Source: an uncultured Lachnospiraceae bacterium (GTDB taxonomy: Bacteria > Bacillota > Clostridia > Lachnospirales > Lachnospiraceae). Taken from it: 55,744 bases of DNA. The position numbers and the translations under genes are program-made. Each line of letters opens with the position of its first letter. Within the stretch, counting starts at the first letter, position 1. The notes beneath the pieces were generated by a model, which made no database searches, was not told the origin of the DNA, and saw only the letters and a program-made list of their open reading frames with translations. The stretch covers positions 1 to 55,744 of the forward strand of contig URQQ01000030.1 in the NCBI GenBank assembly GCA_900549995.1, written 5' to 3'. This document shows, piece after piece, positions 8,774 through 17,549 of this stretch.

Positions 8774-8820
8774 AAAAAATGGGACACCTCACTGCTCACT
8801 CAGTACGGTACCCCATTTTT
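8774..8820. terminator. Bidirectional intrinsic terminator after rbsB
   Basis: AAAAATGGG (8775-8783) and CCCATTTTT (8812-8820) form a stem with A- and T-runs on both sides, so it can end minus-strand ribose-operon transcripts; no plus-strand gene ends here. The neighbouring 8616-8773 stretch shows no other clear signal. Confidence 0.75.
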
Positions 8821-8851
8821 CTATTTACGTTTCGTAGCTATTTATCTCCGT

Positions 8852-9784
8852 TTATTTGATCAATTCTACTTCTACCGGGATTGATTTATCCACGGACTCT
8901 CCAGCGATTAATTGGATTGCAGTCTCAACAGCTGTCTCTCCCATTTTATCAGGTTTCTGTGCAACTGTTGCCGCCATCTTACCCGCTTTGACTGCTGCAA
9001 CCGCATCGTCAGTCGCGTCAAATCCAACAACTTTGATATCTTTTCCTGATGCAGATACTGCCTCTACTGCACCAAGTGCCATCTCATCATTGTGTGCAAA
9101 TACACCTTTGATGGAAGGATCTGACTGAAGAATATTTTCCATAACAGTCATACCCTCTGCACGGTTAAAGTTCGCTGACTGACTGGCAACAACTTTGAAG
9201 TCTTTATCCGCTACATTATGGAAACCAGCTCCACGGTCAATGGTTGCTGATGCTCCTGTGACACCCTGAATCTCTGCAACTTTGGCGTCTTTCCCAATCA
9301 GCTCTTCCAGATATTCTGTTGCCATCTGTGCACCTGCCACATTGTCAGAAGCGATCTGGCAGTCTACCTCGACACCGTTAACAACACGGTCGACAGATAT
9401 TACTTTGATTCCTTTGGACACTGCATTCTGCACTGCCGGTGCAACGGCATCAGAGTCAACCGGATTTACGATCAACACACTTACATTTCTGGAAATCAGG
9501 TCTTCAATATCACTTGTCTGCTTTGCAGCATCATCTCCGGCATCTACAGTGACAAGCTTGACATCTTTTTCATCTGCTGCTTTCTTTGCACCTTCTGAGA
9601 GAGATACAAAGAATGGATTGTTCAGTGTTGACACCGAGAAACCAATTGCCCCGCTTCCTTCGGAAGCTGACGCTGCATCGCCCTCGCCATCGATTGTAAT
9701 TGCATTACACCCTGTCATTGTAAAAATCATCCCTGCAGCCAGAACCGCCGCCATTGCCATGCCTGCTATTTTCTTTAATTTCAT
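8852..9784 (-). CDS. rbsB: Ribose ABC transporter, substrate-binding lipoprotein
   Basis: A 310-residue type I periplasmic-binding-fold protein with a lipoprotein signal (basic MKLKK, hydrophobic stretch, lipobox ending MTGC at about residue 26). Mature sequence shows GFSVSTLNNPFFVSL, DAGDDAAKQTSDIEDLI, VSVDR, SDNVAGAQMA, HNDEMALGA and VGFDATDDAV, all matching RbsB of the D-ribose uptake system. It is anchored on the outer face of the membrane and passes ribose to RbsC. It is the last gene of rbsRKDACB, 18 nt after rbsC, and is followed by a terminator. A Ser/Ala/Glu-rich linker follows the lipidated Cys. Confidence 0.95.
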   Translation of the reverse strand: MKLKKIAGMAMAAVLAAGMIFTMTGCNAITIDGEGDAASASEGSGAIGFSVSTLNNPFFVSLSEGAKKAADEKDVKLVTVDAGDDAAKQTSDIEDLISRNVSVLIVNPVDSDAVAPAVQNAVSKGIKVISVDRVVNGVEVDCQIASDNVAGAQMATEYLEELIGKDAKVAEIQGVTGASATIDRGAGFHNVADKDFKVVASQSANFNRAEGMTVMENILQSDPSIKGVFAHNDEMALGAVEAVSASGKDIKVVGFDATDDAVAAVKAGKMAATVAQKPDKMGETAVETAIQLIAGESVDKSIPVEVELIK

Positions 9785-9802
9785 AATGATAATTCCCCTT
9801 TC

Positions 9803-10744
9803 TTATCTCTTTCTGTCGGATAATACAGCGATCAGAATTACAAGTCCTTTGATAACATCCTGATAATAGGAAGAAACTCCCAGGATATTCAATCCATTAT
9901 TTAATACCGCGATAATTAAGACACCGATAAATGTACCATAGATTTTACCACGTCCACCGCTCATACTTGTACCGCCAAGTGCTACCGCTGCGATTGCATC
10001 CAGTTCATATCCGGTTCCCAATGTCGGCTGGGCTGAACCAAGTCTTGATAAAAGAATCAGTCCTGACAATGCCGCCATAAATCCGGAAATCGCATATGCA
10101 ATAATTTTGGTCTTATGAATGTTTACACCTGCAAGTTTTGCACATTTTGCATTACTTCCTGTTGCATAGATCGCACGTCCAAATGTCGTTTTGTTAAGCA
10201 TAAAAAAGAATGCGATGAAAATAAGAATTAAGAGAATTACCGGAATCGGAATTCTGTAAAAATTACCTTTACCAACCAGTTTTAATACGAAGCTGTCTCC
10301 AAGATTTGAGATCGGTTTTCCATTCGTAAAGATCATCGTCAGTCCACGATACACTGTCATCGTGATCAATGTTGCGATAAATGGCTGAAGTCTTCCCTTT
10401 GTGACAAGCAGTCCGCTGACTGTACCAAGCAAAACACCGATGACAAGTGCCAGAATCATTGCAAGGCCGGCAGGTACTCCTGCTGTGATCATCCCCGCAC
10501 AAAGTGCTGTAGAAAGCGCAAGCACCGAACCAACAGAAAGGTCAATTGCGTCGGTCAGGATTACGCAAGTCATACCAAATGCGATCAGTCCGTTGATAGA
10601 TGACTGGCGCAGCAGTGACAGAAAGTTATTCCATGTCCTGAATTCCGGACTTACGATACTGATCCCAATGACCAGTAATACGAGTGCGATCATCGCCCCC
10701 AGATCCTGAGCGTGATTAATTATTTTACTACGATTCTCATTCAT
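9803..10744 (-). CDS. rbsC: Ribose ABC transporter permease
   Basis: A 313-residue, strongly hydrophobic protein with roughly eight to ten membrane segments. Family motifs include NGLIAFGMTCVILTDAIDLSVGSVLAL, GRAIYATGSNAKCAKLAGVN (the cytoplasmic coupling loop contacting the ATPase) and GGTSMSGGRGKIYGT. This is the single permease that dimerises in ribose/autoinducer-2-type ABC importers. Its ATG overlaps the rbsA stop by one base (TAATG-type junction), implying translational coupling. Length and motifs are normal. Confidence 0.95.
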   Translation of the reverse strand: MNENRSKIINHAQDLGAMIALVLLVIGISIVSPEFRTWNNFLSLLRQSSINGLIAFGMTCVILTDAIDLSVGSVLALSTALCAGMITAGVPAGLAMILALVIGVLLGTVSGLLVTKGRLQPFIATLITMTVYRGLTMIFTNGKPISNLGDSFVLKLVGKGNFYRIPIPVILLILIFIAFFFMLNKTTFGRAIYATGSNAKCAKLAGVNIHKTKIIAYAISGFMAALSGLILLSRLGSAQPTLGTGYELDAIAAVALGGTSMSGGRGKIYGTFIGVLIIAVLNNGLNILGVSSYYQDVIKGLVILIAVLSDRKR

Positions 10745-12231
10745 TAGATTGTACCTCCCGTTGCTAACGTCATAACATTTTCCTGATTTGCTTCTTCTTT
10801 ATTGATAATTCCGCGTACCACGCCTTCTCTTACGACCATCACCCGGTCACTCATTCCGAGAACTTCCGGCAGTTCGGACGATACCATGATAATCGCCACA
10901 CCTTTTGCTGCAAGCTGGTTGATAATCGTGTAAATCTCCTTCTTCGCACCGATATCAACACCCCTCGTCGGTTCATCCAGAATCAGTATCTTCGGATTCG
11001 TATAAATCCATTTTGCAAATACTACCTTCTGCTGGTTTCCGCCGCTTAAATTGTTGCATTCATGCTGTGCTCCAAAACAACGGATGTGCAGTTCCTCAAT
11101 CGCTCTTTTACTCAGCTCCTGCTCCTGCTTTTTCACCATAACCCCGCCGTTTTTTGAGATACTTCCAAGATTAGTGAGTGCAACATTTTCCTCGATGCTC
11201 TTCTCCAGAAGAAGTCCCTCCGTCTTGCGGTCCTCCGTGATAAATCCAATTCCATGACGAATTGCTTCCTGAGGTGATTTGATCTTTACTTCTTTTCCGT
11301 TGATAAATATTTTCCCGCTTTCATACGGAAGATTTCCGAAAATCGCCTGCATAATCTCTGTACGTCCGGCTCCCATAAGTCCAGAAACACCGAGTACTTC
11401 TCCTGCATGAACAGCGAAGGAAGCATTCTGGAATACCCCTTGTTTCGTCAGGCCTTCCACTCTTAATACTTCTTCCCCAATTTCTGTATTTCTCACCGGA
11501 TAACGCTCTCCAATCTCACGTCCGATCATCATTTTGACAATTTCGTTCATGTTCGTCTCCGGAATGTTTTTTGTTCCCACGTAAGTTCCGTCTCTCAAAA
11601 CACTGATACGGTCACATAACTCGAATATTTCTTCCATTCTGTGGGAAATATATACCATCGATACCCCTTTTTTTCTCAGGCTCTCAATTACTTCAAACAA
11701 TACTTTCGTCTCACTCTGCGTCAATGCGGCTGTCGGCTCATCCATGATGATTACCTTTGCATCCACCATCAGCGCCTTACAGATCTCTATCATCTGCTGC
11801 TGTCCGACAGAAAGATTGGACATTGTTTCCTTCGGCGATATTGACACACCCAGGTTTTTTAACGCTTCTTCCGCTTTCCTCCGCATTGCTTTCTGGTCAC
11901 AGATTCCAAACCCTTTTTTGATCTCTTTTCCAATGAACAGGTTCTCTTCTACAGTCAGATCAAACAATACATTCAGTTCCTGGTGGATAAATACAATCCC
12001 TGCTTTCTCTGCCTCCTGCGGATTCTTGTAATCTACTTCTTTTCCATCTACAAATATCTGTCCGGCATCTTTCGTATAGACCCCTGTGAGAATCTTCATC
12101 AAAGTTGATTTACCGGCTCCATTTTCACCCATAAGCGCATGGACTTCTCCATCACCCAGCACAAACCCGGCATCTTTGAGTACTTGATTCGTACCAAATG
12201 ATTTGTCGATCCCTTTCATTTCAATCTGCAT
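10744..12231 (-). CDS. rbsA: Ribose ABC transporter ATP-binding protein (two ATPase domains)
   Basis: A 495-residue tandem ATPase, the standard layout for monosaccharide importers. Domain 1 has Walker A GENGAGKST, signature LSVGQQQM and Walker B VIIMDEPTAAL. Domain 2 has a degenerate Walker A (SGLMGAGRTE), signature LSGGNQQKV and Walker B ILILDEPTRGVD. The degenerate second site is normal for the family. It powers ribose import through RbsC at the inner face of the membrane. It follows rbsD after 36 nt and overlaps the rbsC start. Confidence 0.96.
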   Translation of the reverse strand: MQIEMKGIDKSFGTNQVLKDAGFVLGDGEVHALMGENGAGKSTLMKILTGVYTKDAGQIFVDGKEVDYKNPQEAEKAGIVFIHQELNVLFDLTVEENLFIGKEIKKGFGICDQKAMRRKAEEALKNLGVSISPKETMSNLSVGQQQMIEICKALMVDAKVIIMDEPTAALTQSETKVLFEVIESLRKKGVSMVYISHRMEEIFELCDRISVLRDGTYVGTKNIPETNMNEIVKMMIGREIGERYPVRNTEIGEEVLRVEGLTKQGVFQNASFAVHAGEVLGVSGLMGAGRTEIMQAIFGNLPYESGKIFINGKEVKIKSPQEAIRHGIGFITEDRKTEGLLLEKSIEENVALTNLGSISKNGGVMVKKQEQELSKRAIEELHIRCFGAQHECNNLSGGNQQKVVFAKWIYTNPKILILDEPTRGVDIGAKKEIYTIINQLAAKGVAIIMVSSELPEVLGMSDRVMVVREGVVRGIINKEEANQENVMTLATGGTI

Positions 12232-12267
12232 CTTTCATCCTCCTTATGACCGATGATCTACCAAATG

Positions 12268-12675
12268 TTAGAATATACATCCCGACTGCAGAATAATATT
12301 CGCATATGGTGTAGTCTCTCCAGTTCTGATCACTGCCTTACATTGTTTCGTCTTCTTTTTTAACTCCTCATGAGATACAAATTCTATTTCGAAACCGGTT
12401 TCAAGATTGCCAAACAACTCTTCTATCTGGGAAAAAATCTCTTTATTCTTATCCTTGATCTCACTTGCCAGAACAATCTTTTCCACTTTCATGTCTGAAA
12501 CAACAGCTTTCAGCACCTCCATAAATCCTGGATTTCCAAATGTTACAGCCAGATCGATCCGCTCTGTCTCATCAGGGACCGGGAGACCACAGTCTCCCAC
12601 CGCTATTGTATCTGTATGTCCCATATAAGAAAGTACTCTGGAAATATCAGCATTTATAATTCCTGTCTTCTTCAT
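12268..12675 (-). CDS. rbsD: D-ribose pyranase
   Basis: A 135-residue protein beginning MKKTGIINADISRVLSYMGH. The family residues His-20-type (GHTD), DCGLPVP and the C-terminal RTGETTPYANIIL are present. RbsD interconverts the pyranose and furanose forms of ribose so that ribokinase can use the sugar. It is 5 nt downstream of rbsK. The codons for ETGF create a perfect GAAACCGGTTTC palindrome (12391-12402), discussed separately. Confidence 0.95.
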   Translation of the reverse strand: MKKTGIINADISRVLSYMGHTDTIAVGDCGLPVPDETERIDLAVTFGNPGFMEVLKAVVSDMKVEKIVLASEIKDKNKEIFSQIEELFGNLETGFEIEFVSHEELKKKTKQCKAVIRTGETTPYANIILQSGCIF

Positions 12676-12680
12676 TCTCC

Positions 12681-13568
12681 TTACCTCCCAAGCTCTGCTT
12701 TCACTTCAGCTAATGTCGGCATTCCGCCCTGTGCTCCGAATTTCTCTGTGGAAAGACTTGCCGCAACGTTGGCAAACTTCAATGCATCCTGAATTTCTGC
12801 CCCTTCTGCAATCTGTACCGCAAATGCTCCGTTCAGCGTATCGCCAGCACCGGTAGTATCCGCAACGTTAGCTTTTCTCGCCGGAACTGTCAATACTTCT
12901 CCTGATTCCAGACATGTAGAAACCCCTCTGGATCCCTGTGTAATCACAAGTTTACCCGGATGTCTTTTTAAAAGTTCTTCTGTATCCAGCTCATTTCCAA
13001 ATAAGATCACTGCCTCATGTTCATTTGGTGTCAGATAAGTCACTTTATCAAGAATTTCTTTCTTCACAGGCCTTGCCGGTGCCGGATTTAAAACAACTTT
13101 TACATTAGCCTCACTGCATTTTTCAATCACATACTCTACAGTCTCCTGTGGAATCTCATGCTGAAGTACTACAATTTCTGATTTCATCAGCTCTTCGAGA
13201 ATACTGTCAACATAAGCCTTATCCACGTTATTGTTCGCTCCGGCCACTACAATAATTGTGTTGTCGTTATCGCCGATGGTAATCATAGCAAGTCCTGTCG
13301 GAACCCCGGGCACCACCTGAATATGTTCTGTCTTCACACCTTCATTTTTCAGATTATCCACAAGTTTTCTTCCGGCCTCGTCGTCACCTACGCAGCCAAA
13401 CATCTCGATGTCTGCTCCAAGTCTTGCCATTGCAACAGCCTGGTTCGCACCTTTTCCGCCTGGAATATACTGAAGGTCATCGCCTTTTAAAGTCTCCCCT
13501 TTTAACGGGATTCTCTCTGCTTTTACTGTCATATCCATGTTGATGCTTCCTACTACTGAAATTTTCAT
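12681..13568 (-). CDS. rbsK: Ribokinase
   Basis: A 295-residue PfkB-family kinase that phosphorylates D-ribose to ribose 5-phosphate. Visible motifs are GSINMDM at the N-terminus, GGKGANQAVAMARLG (PfkB signature 1), NPAPARP, TPNEHEA and DTTGAGDTLNGAFA (signature 2, with the catalytic Asp in GAGD). I choose the ATG at 13568, 5 nt after GGTGG. The in-frame GTG nine bases upstream has its AGGAAG directly adjacent. It lies 14 nt after rbsR. Confidence 0.96.
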   Translation of the reverse strand: MKISVVGSINMDMTVKAERIPLKGETLKGDDLQYIPGGKGANQAVAMARLGADIEMFGCVGDDEAGRKLVDNLKNEGVKTEHIQVVPGVPTGLAMITIGDNDNTIIVVAGANNNVDKAYVDSILEELMKSEIVVLQHEIPQETVEYVIEKCSEANVKVVLNPAPARPVKKEILDKVTYLTPNEHEAVILFGNELDTEELLKRHPGKLVITQGSRGVSTCLESGEVLTVPARKANVADTTGAGDTLNGAFAVQIAEGAEIQDALKFANVAASLSTEKFGAQGGMPTLAEVKAELGR

Positions 13569-13582
13569 AATATCCACCTTCC

Positions 13583-14572
13583 TCAGTTTATTTTTTGCCT
13601 TGTTGTTTCTCTTACAATCAGTTCTACGTCAAATACATTCCTTTTTTCCACCGTTTTACCATTCAGATAATCCAGCAGAATCGTGACGGCCGCTGTCCCC
13701 ATCTCCTGAATCGGCTGGGCAACCGTCGTGATCTCGGGTGTGACAAGACTGCTCAAATTAATATTGTCAAATCCAATCACCTGCACATCTTCCGGAACCC
13801 TTCGGCCCATTTTGTGAAGAACTTTGTATGCAGAAATGGCCACCATATCATTTGCCGCCAAAATCCCATCTGTCTTTGGATATTTCTCAAGCAGAAATTC
13901 TGTCTGTTTCAAACCATCCTGAAATGCGTATTTGCATGGAACACTGCATGGTGTAATTCCATGTTCTTTGCAGACATCCAGATATCCCTGATACCTCTGC
14001 CTTGCACTGGATAAATCCTGCGGCGCCTGCATATTGACGATATTTTTACATCCACAGGCAATCAAATGTTCCATCGCAGCTCTTCCGCCCATATAATGAT
14101 TGGACTCAATACATGCAACCTCATTGCTGATTTTTACCTGACGGTCAATTGCAACGACCGGAATTTTACACTGCCTGATCTCCTCAGAAAGCCCCTCCTG
14201 ATTCGTCAGAAGTATAATTCCGTCCGCATTCATCCTTCCGAGAAGTTCAATACTGTTTTTTTCCTTCTCCAGATTATTGTCTGAATTACAAAGCGTCAGC
14301 CGGTATCCATTGTTGTAAGCCTCCTCTTCAATCGCTTTTGCCATTGCATTAAAGAAAGGATTCTCAATATTCGGTACAATCACTCCGATGATGTGTGCAC
14401 TCTTTTTATAAAGTGTTCTCGCTGCTTCATTTGGTTTGAAACCGGTTTCTGAAATGACCTTCTCAACCTTCTGCCGCTTCTCATCATTGACATTCGCAGT
14501 GCCATTCATTACCCTGGAGACCGTGGATGGTGAAACTCCCGCTAATTTCGCAACTTCCCTGATACTGATCAT
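13583..14572 (-). CDS. rbsR: LacI-family ribose operon repressor
   Basis: A 329-residue regulator. The N-terminal helix-turn-helix reads TIREV-type ISIREVAKLAGVSPSTVSRV and is followed by the hinge (TGFKPNEAARTLYKK) and a periplasmic-binding-like effector domain (VIVPNIENPFFNAMAK, DRQV, ANDMVAISA, VIGFDNI). It heads the rbs operon, so it is probably autoregulated through the palindrome overlapping the promoter at 14616-14631. Ribose or ribose 5-phosphate is the likely inducer by family precedent. The start ATG follows AGAGGTG. The symbol is assigned from operon context. Confidence 0.93.
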   Translation of the reverse strand: MISIREVAKLAGVSPSTVSRVMNGTANVNDEKRQKVEKVISETGFKPNEAARTLYKKSAHIIGVIVPNIENPFFNAMAKAIEEEAYNNGYRLTLCNSDNNLEKEKNSIELLGRMNADGIILLTNQEGLSEEIRQCKIPVVAIDRQVKISNEVACIESNHYMGGRAAMEHLIACGCKNIVNMQAPQDLSSARQRYQGYLDVCKEHGITPCSVPCKYAFQDGLKQTEFLLEKYPKTDGILAANDMVAISAYKVLHKMGRRVPEDVQVIGFDNINLSSLVTPEITTVAQPIQEMGTAAVTILLDYLNGKTVEKRNVFDVELIVRETTRQKIN

Positions 14573-14615
14573 ATTTATTCACCTCTGTTGTCATGTTTCT
14601 TGTGTATTTTCACTT

Positions 14616-14669
14616 TTGAAACCCGTTTCAAGCTGTTTTTAATGTACATCTTTCTCTTTCTAAAGTCAA
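14616..14669 (-). promoter_or_regulatory. rbs operon promoter with LacI-type operator
   Basis: On the minus strand TTGACT (14664-14669) and TACATT (14641-14646) are spaced by 17 bp. About 10 bp downstream, across the expected start region, lies the palindrome TTGAAACCCGTTTCAA (14616-14631, 7-bp arms). Its position would let a bound LacI-family dimer block transcription, and rbsR is the first gene read. Confidence 0.8.
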
Positions 14670-14785
14670 TTCTATTTTTTAACAAATTATTTTTTCGCTT
14701 TTTTTCACAATTTTGCTTTTGTTTTTGGCTGGCATATTTCTGATTTTTGTGCAGTTTCACAAGATATTGGGAGGAAGGTGAGGTA

Positions 14786-14815
14786 TGCTATAGTGAGATG
14801 TTGGTGGTGATTAAC
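14786..14815 (-). repeat. Possible decayed terminal CRISPR repeat
   Basis: One repeat-plus-spacer period (66 nt) beyond the last recognisable repeat of array 1, the sequence ends in TTAAC and matches 12 of the last 16 repeat positions but few of the others. It could be chance. Confidence 0.3.
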
Positions 14816-14851
14816 TGTACCCATAATCCATGCGGTCTTTCCCAACACGCT

Positions 14852-15666
14852 GATCAAATGCAATTCTTGTTAGTATTTAACGAAGGCTCCCGGCACAATG
14901 TTCCAAAAATAAATACCATGCAAATGCAATTCTTGTTAATGTTTAACGATTTCCCGCATTTCACCAACACTGCTTTCAGCTTATTCAAATACAATTCTTG
15001 TTAGTGTTTAACCATTTGTGAGAGACCTCACTGCATTCTTTTTGTCATATTCAAATACAATTCTTGTTAGTGTTTAACAAAGACTTACGCTGGCTGCTTA
15101 CACTGGTAATCAAATTCAAATACAATTCTTGTTAGTGTTTAACTAACGCCGGCAAGCCTTTAACCACTTTTTCGATAGTATTCAAATACAATTCTTGTTA
15201 GTGTTTAACATACGTTGCGCAACATCCGCACAATAGGTTTTATAATTCAAATACAATTCTTGTTAGTGTTTAACTACTTTGCAATATGAACAGCTTGTGA
15301 AGTGTCTTGAATTCAAATACAATTCTTGTTAGTGTTTAACTTTACGATGTATATATTCATTTTCGATCAACGCCCATTCAAATACAATTCTTGTTAGTGT
15401 TTAACGGCGATTATATGGGATTTATAGATATCCAGGGGGATTCAAATACAATTCTTGTTAGTGTTTAACAGAAATGATTGATTTTGCAAGAGTCTTGATG
15501 ACTTTATTCAAATACAATTCTTGTTAGTGTTTAACTTATAGGTATTATAGTGGTGATTATTTTAATCCATCATTCAAATACAATTCTTGTTAGTGTTTAA
15601 CGATATATAATGAATTAAACCGTGGAATGACTGAATATTCAAATACAATTCTTGTTAGTGTTTAAC
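14852..15666 (-). CRISPR. CRISPR array 1 (13 repeats, 12 spacers)
   Basis: Thirteen 30-bp repeats alternate with spacers of 34-36 bp. Read on the minus strand the repeat starts GTTAAACACT and ends GTATTTGAAT, resembling clostridial type I-B repeats that end in a TGTATTTAAAT-like handle. The eleven right-hand repeats appear identical. The two left-hand ones (14852-14881, 14918-14947) carry 3-4 changes each, as expected for the old, leader-distal end. The leader with promoter is on the right, so crRNA is transcribed leftwards and new spacers enter at 15666. There is no cas gene anywhere in the window. Confidence 0.97.
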
Positions 15667-15850
15667 CCACGTATTTACGCAACTTTTACATTTAGTATAC
15701 CTATTTTTCTTCTAAAACACAAGGTTTCAAAATATTTTACCAGGTGTTTTATTTTTTTCACACTTTCTAAGAAAATCCTCAATTCTTATTAGATTTCCGG
15801 CCTTTTTACATGTATCCCGGGATTTCCGCCTGGTAAAACTATTTCACATA
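15667..15850 (-). promoter_or_regulatory. Leader and promoter of CRISPR array 1
   Basis: AT-rich sequence directly right of the last repeat, homologous to the leader of array 2. The minus strand has -35 TTGTGT (15717-15722), 17 bp, and -10 TATACT (15694-15699), giving a start about 20 nt before the first repeat. The inverted repeat TTTTACCAGG (15735-15744) / CCTGGTAAAA (15829-15838) lies upstream of the promoter. From about 15851 to 16105 the DNA is AT-rich and I see no gene. Confidence 0.8.
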
Positions 15851-16109
15851 CCGAAAACACTTAGACACTTTTATCAAACTTTACTATCAATCAGAGCATT
15901 TTATTTAAATCACAACATTTAAAATCTCTGTTTGCAAATTAACAAATACTATACCAATCATATTCGCGCCATCTGATCATTCAAATCTCCTATAAAAACT
16001 AGAAATCGATCCTCTTTTAGTTTTTAAAATATTATCGATCTCTTTTTTATCTAATTAAATCATGTCTCCTCCCATTTTCCTGATATTTTAAATAGTCATA
16101 AGCCTTGCC

Positions 16110-16193
16110 ACCCCGTCCCTTTTTGTATTTTGACCTGTCCCCATTTGAAAAAGGACCTGTCCCTTTTTGTATTTTGACCTGTCCCTTTTTGTA
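16110..16193. repeat. Tandem repeats with GACCTGTCCC core
   Basis: Four consecutive units of about 22 bp, each built on (A)CCTGTCCCTTTTTGTATTTTG or a close variant (first unit CCCCGTCCC, second with ATTTGAAAAAG). The same core recurs at 30535-30620, and inverted single copies (GGGGACAGGT) occur nearby at 16376. There is no coding potential. Confidence 0.75.
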
Positions 16194-16375
16194 CTCATTA
16201 CATATTTTTGCAATCACATATTTCATTTTTCCCTTAATAAATCAAGGATTGCCATTACGGAATTATACCGGCACCTAAAATCATTACATAATTATTCATA
16301 TACACTCTGATTTTCCACTAACCACAAGCCCAACGCTCATAATCACCTCATTCAGGGACACGTCAATCAGCAGTT

Positions 16376-16430
16376 GGGGACAGGTCAATTCCCAATCGAG
16401 GACGTAACATTCTTTAAAAGGATTACGTCC
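16376..16430. repeat. GGGACAGGT unit and imperfect GGACGTAA palindrome
   Basis: GGGGACAGGTC is followed by arms GGACGTAA (16400-16407) and TTACGTCC (16423-16430). It lies just after the stop of the dehydrogenase gene. It is a less perfect relative of the palindrome at 30941-30983 and may act as a transcript end. The rest of 16194-16375 shows nothing I can name. Confidence 0.6.
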
Positions 16431-16458
16431 CCAATCAGCCACCAATCAGCTCAACCAA

Positions 16459-17493
16459 CTAATACACCACCTCAACCGGCATCCCTTTCTCGGCCGATTC
16501 GTGAATTGCGATAATTGCCAATGCTGTTTTTCTTGAATCTTCTAATGTTACCCTGAATTCTCTTCCGTCTACCAGACGGTCGATAAAATCGCGGATGCTT
16601 TCGTATGACAATCCTTTGCATCTGTCAAATACCATATTGGATACGAGAATGTCTGGCGTAATTGCTTTTTCTTCTGTCACTTCGTGGATCAGGTTATGGC
16701 TTGAGAGATCAAGGCTTACCATTCCTTCTGTACAGAGAATACTGAATTTGAAGTCGTTGACATTTGTGTTTCCATTCGGAGTTACCCAGCCATTTTCCAT
16801 CTGTGCAACGCCGCCTTTTTCGAATTCAATCGTTGTTAAGAAGATGTCTGGTGTATCAACTCCTAGTTCTTTCAGAATGCCTTCTTTTTTTACGGAATAG
16901 ACCCGTTTTACTTCATCGTCGAAGATCCAGCGCAGTGTATCCAGGCTGTGGCTTCCGAGGAACCAGAGAATTGAAGATTTTGAAGCCCATGAGAGCATAT
17001 CTGTGGCAACCCATTTCACATCGCTGTGGCGGATATATGCGGTATATGGTGTGCCGAGCTTCCCGGATGCAACTTCCTGTTTTGCTGTGTTAAACGGTGG
17101 ATTCCAGCGGTTATGCAGATCAACCATACAGCGTACGCCATTGCGTTCTACCGCCTCGCAGATGCGGGCAATATCTTCTCTTGTCGTCGCCAGAGGTTTT
17201 TCAATCAGAATATTTTTCCCGGCATCTGCCATGGCTACTGCAATATCTGCATGTGCAAAATCTGGCGTCACAATTGCAACCGCATCAATTTCTTCATCCG
17301 CTGCCAAGTCATGGTAATCCGTGTACACCTTACGGATGCCGTATTTATCAGCAATCTTTTGCGCACGTTCTTCATTCATGTCGCAGATTGCCACCGGATC
17401 TGCAAATAAATGTTCTGCATAGATAGATGCATGCGTCTCACCCCATGTTCCCGCACCTACAATTCCCATTCTGATCTGTTTCATTTCCATCAT
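16459..17493 (-). CDS. Gfo/Idh/MocA-family NAD(P)-dependent sugar dehydrogenase
   Basis: A 344-residue oxidoreductase with a Rossmann GIVGAGTWGETHASIY near the N-terminus, the family EKPLATT (about residue 98, whose Lys is catalytic in relatives), then MVDLHNRWNP and HSLDTLRWIF in the C-terminal alpha/beta domain. Relatives oxidise or epimerise cyclitols and sugars; the substrate here is unknown. The ATG used is preceded by AAGG at 7 nt. It is the last gene of the transporter operon, 56 nt after a permease, so its substrate is probably the imported sugar. Confidence 0.9.
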   Translation of the reverse strand: MMEMKQIRMGIVGAGTWGETHASIYAEHLFADPVAICDMNEERAQKIADKYGIRKVYTDYHDLAADEEIDAVAIVTPDFAHADIAVAMADAGKNILIEKPLATTREDIARICEAVERNGVRCMVDLHNRWNPPFNTAKQEVASGKLGTPYTAYIRHSDVKWVATDMLSWASKSSILWFLGSHSLDTLRWIFDDEVKRVYSVKKEGILKELGVDTPDIFLTTIEFEKGGVAQMENGWVTPNGNTNVNDFKFSILCTEGMVSLDLSSHNLIHEVTEEKAITPDILVSNMVFDRCKGLSYESIRDFIDRLVDGREFRVTLEDSRKTALAIIAIHESAEKGMPVEVVY

Positions 17494-17549
17494 CCATTAC
17501 CTTCTTTCATTTTTCTATTTTTCATGTATACAATTGTTCTTTTTTATCT

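Noticed and set aside
14747..15004. Plus-strand ORF of 85 codons across the left end of CRISPR array 1
   Set aside because: Its sequence repeats (MQFLLMFN-type) come from CRISPR repeats; no ribosome-binding site and no homology.
15851..16105. Possible gene fragment ending YLKYQENGRRHDLIR on the minus strand near 16045-16105
   Set aside because: A short open stretch without start or recognisable family; it could be a decayed gene end but I cannot support it.
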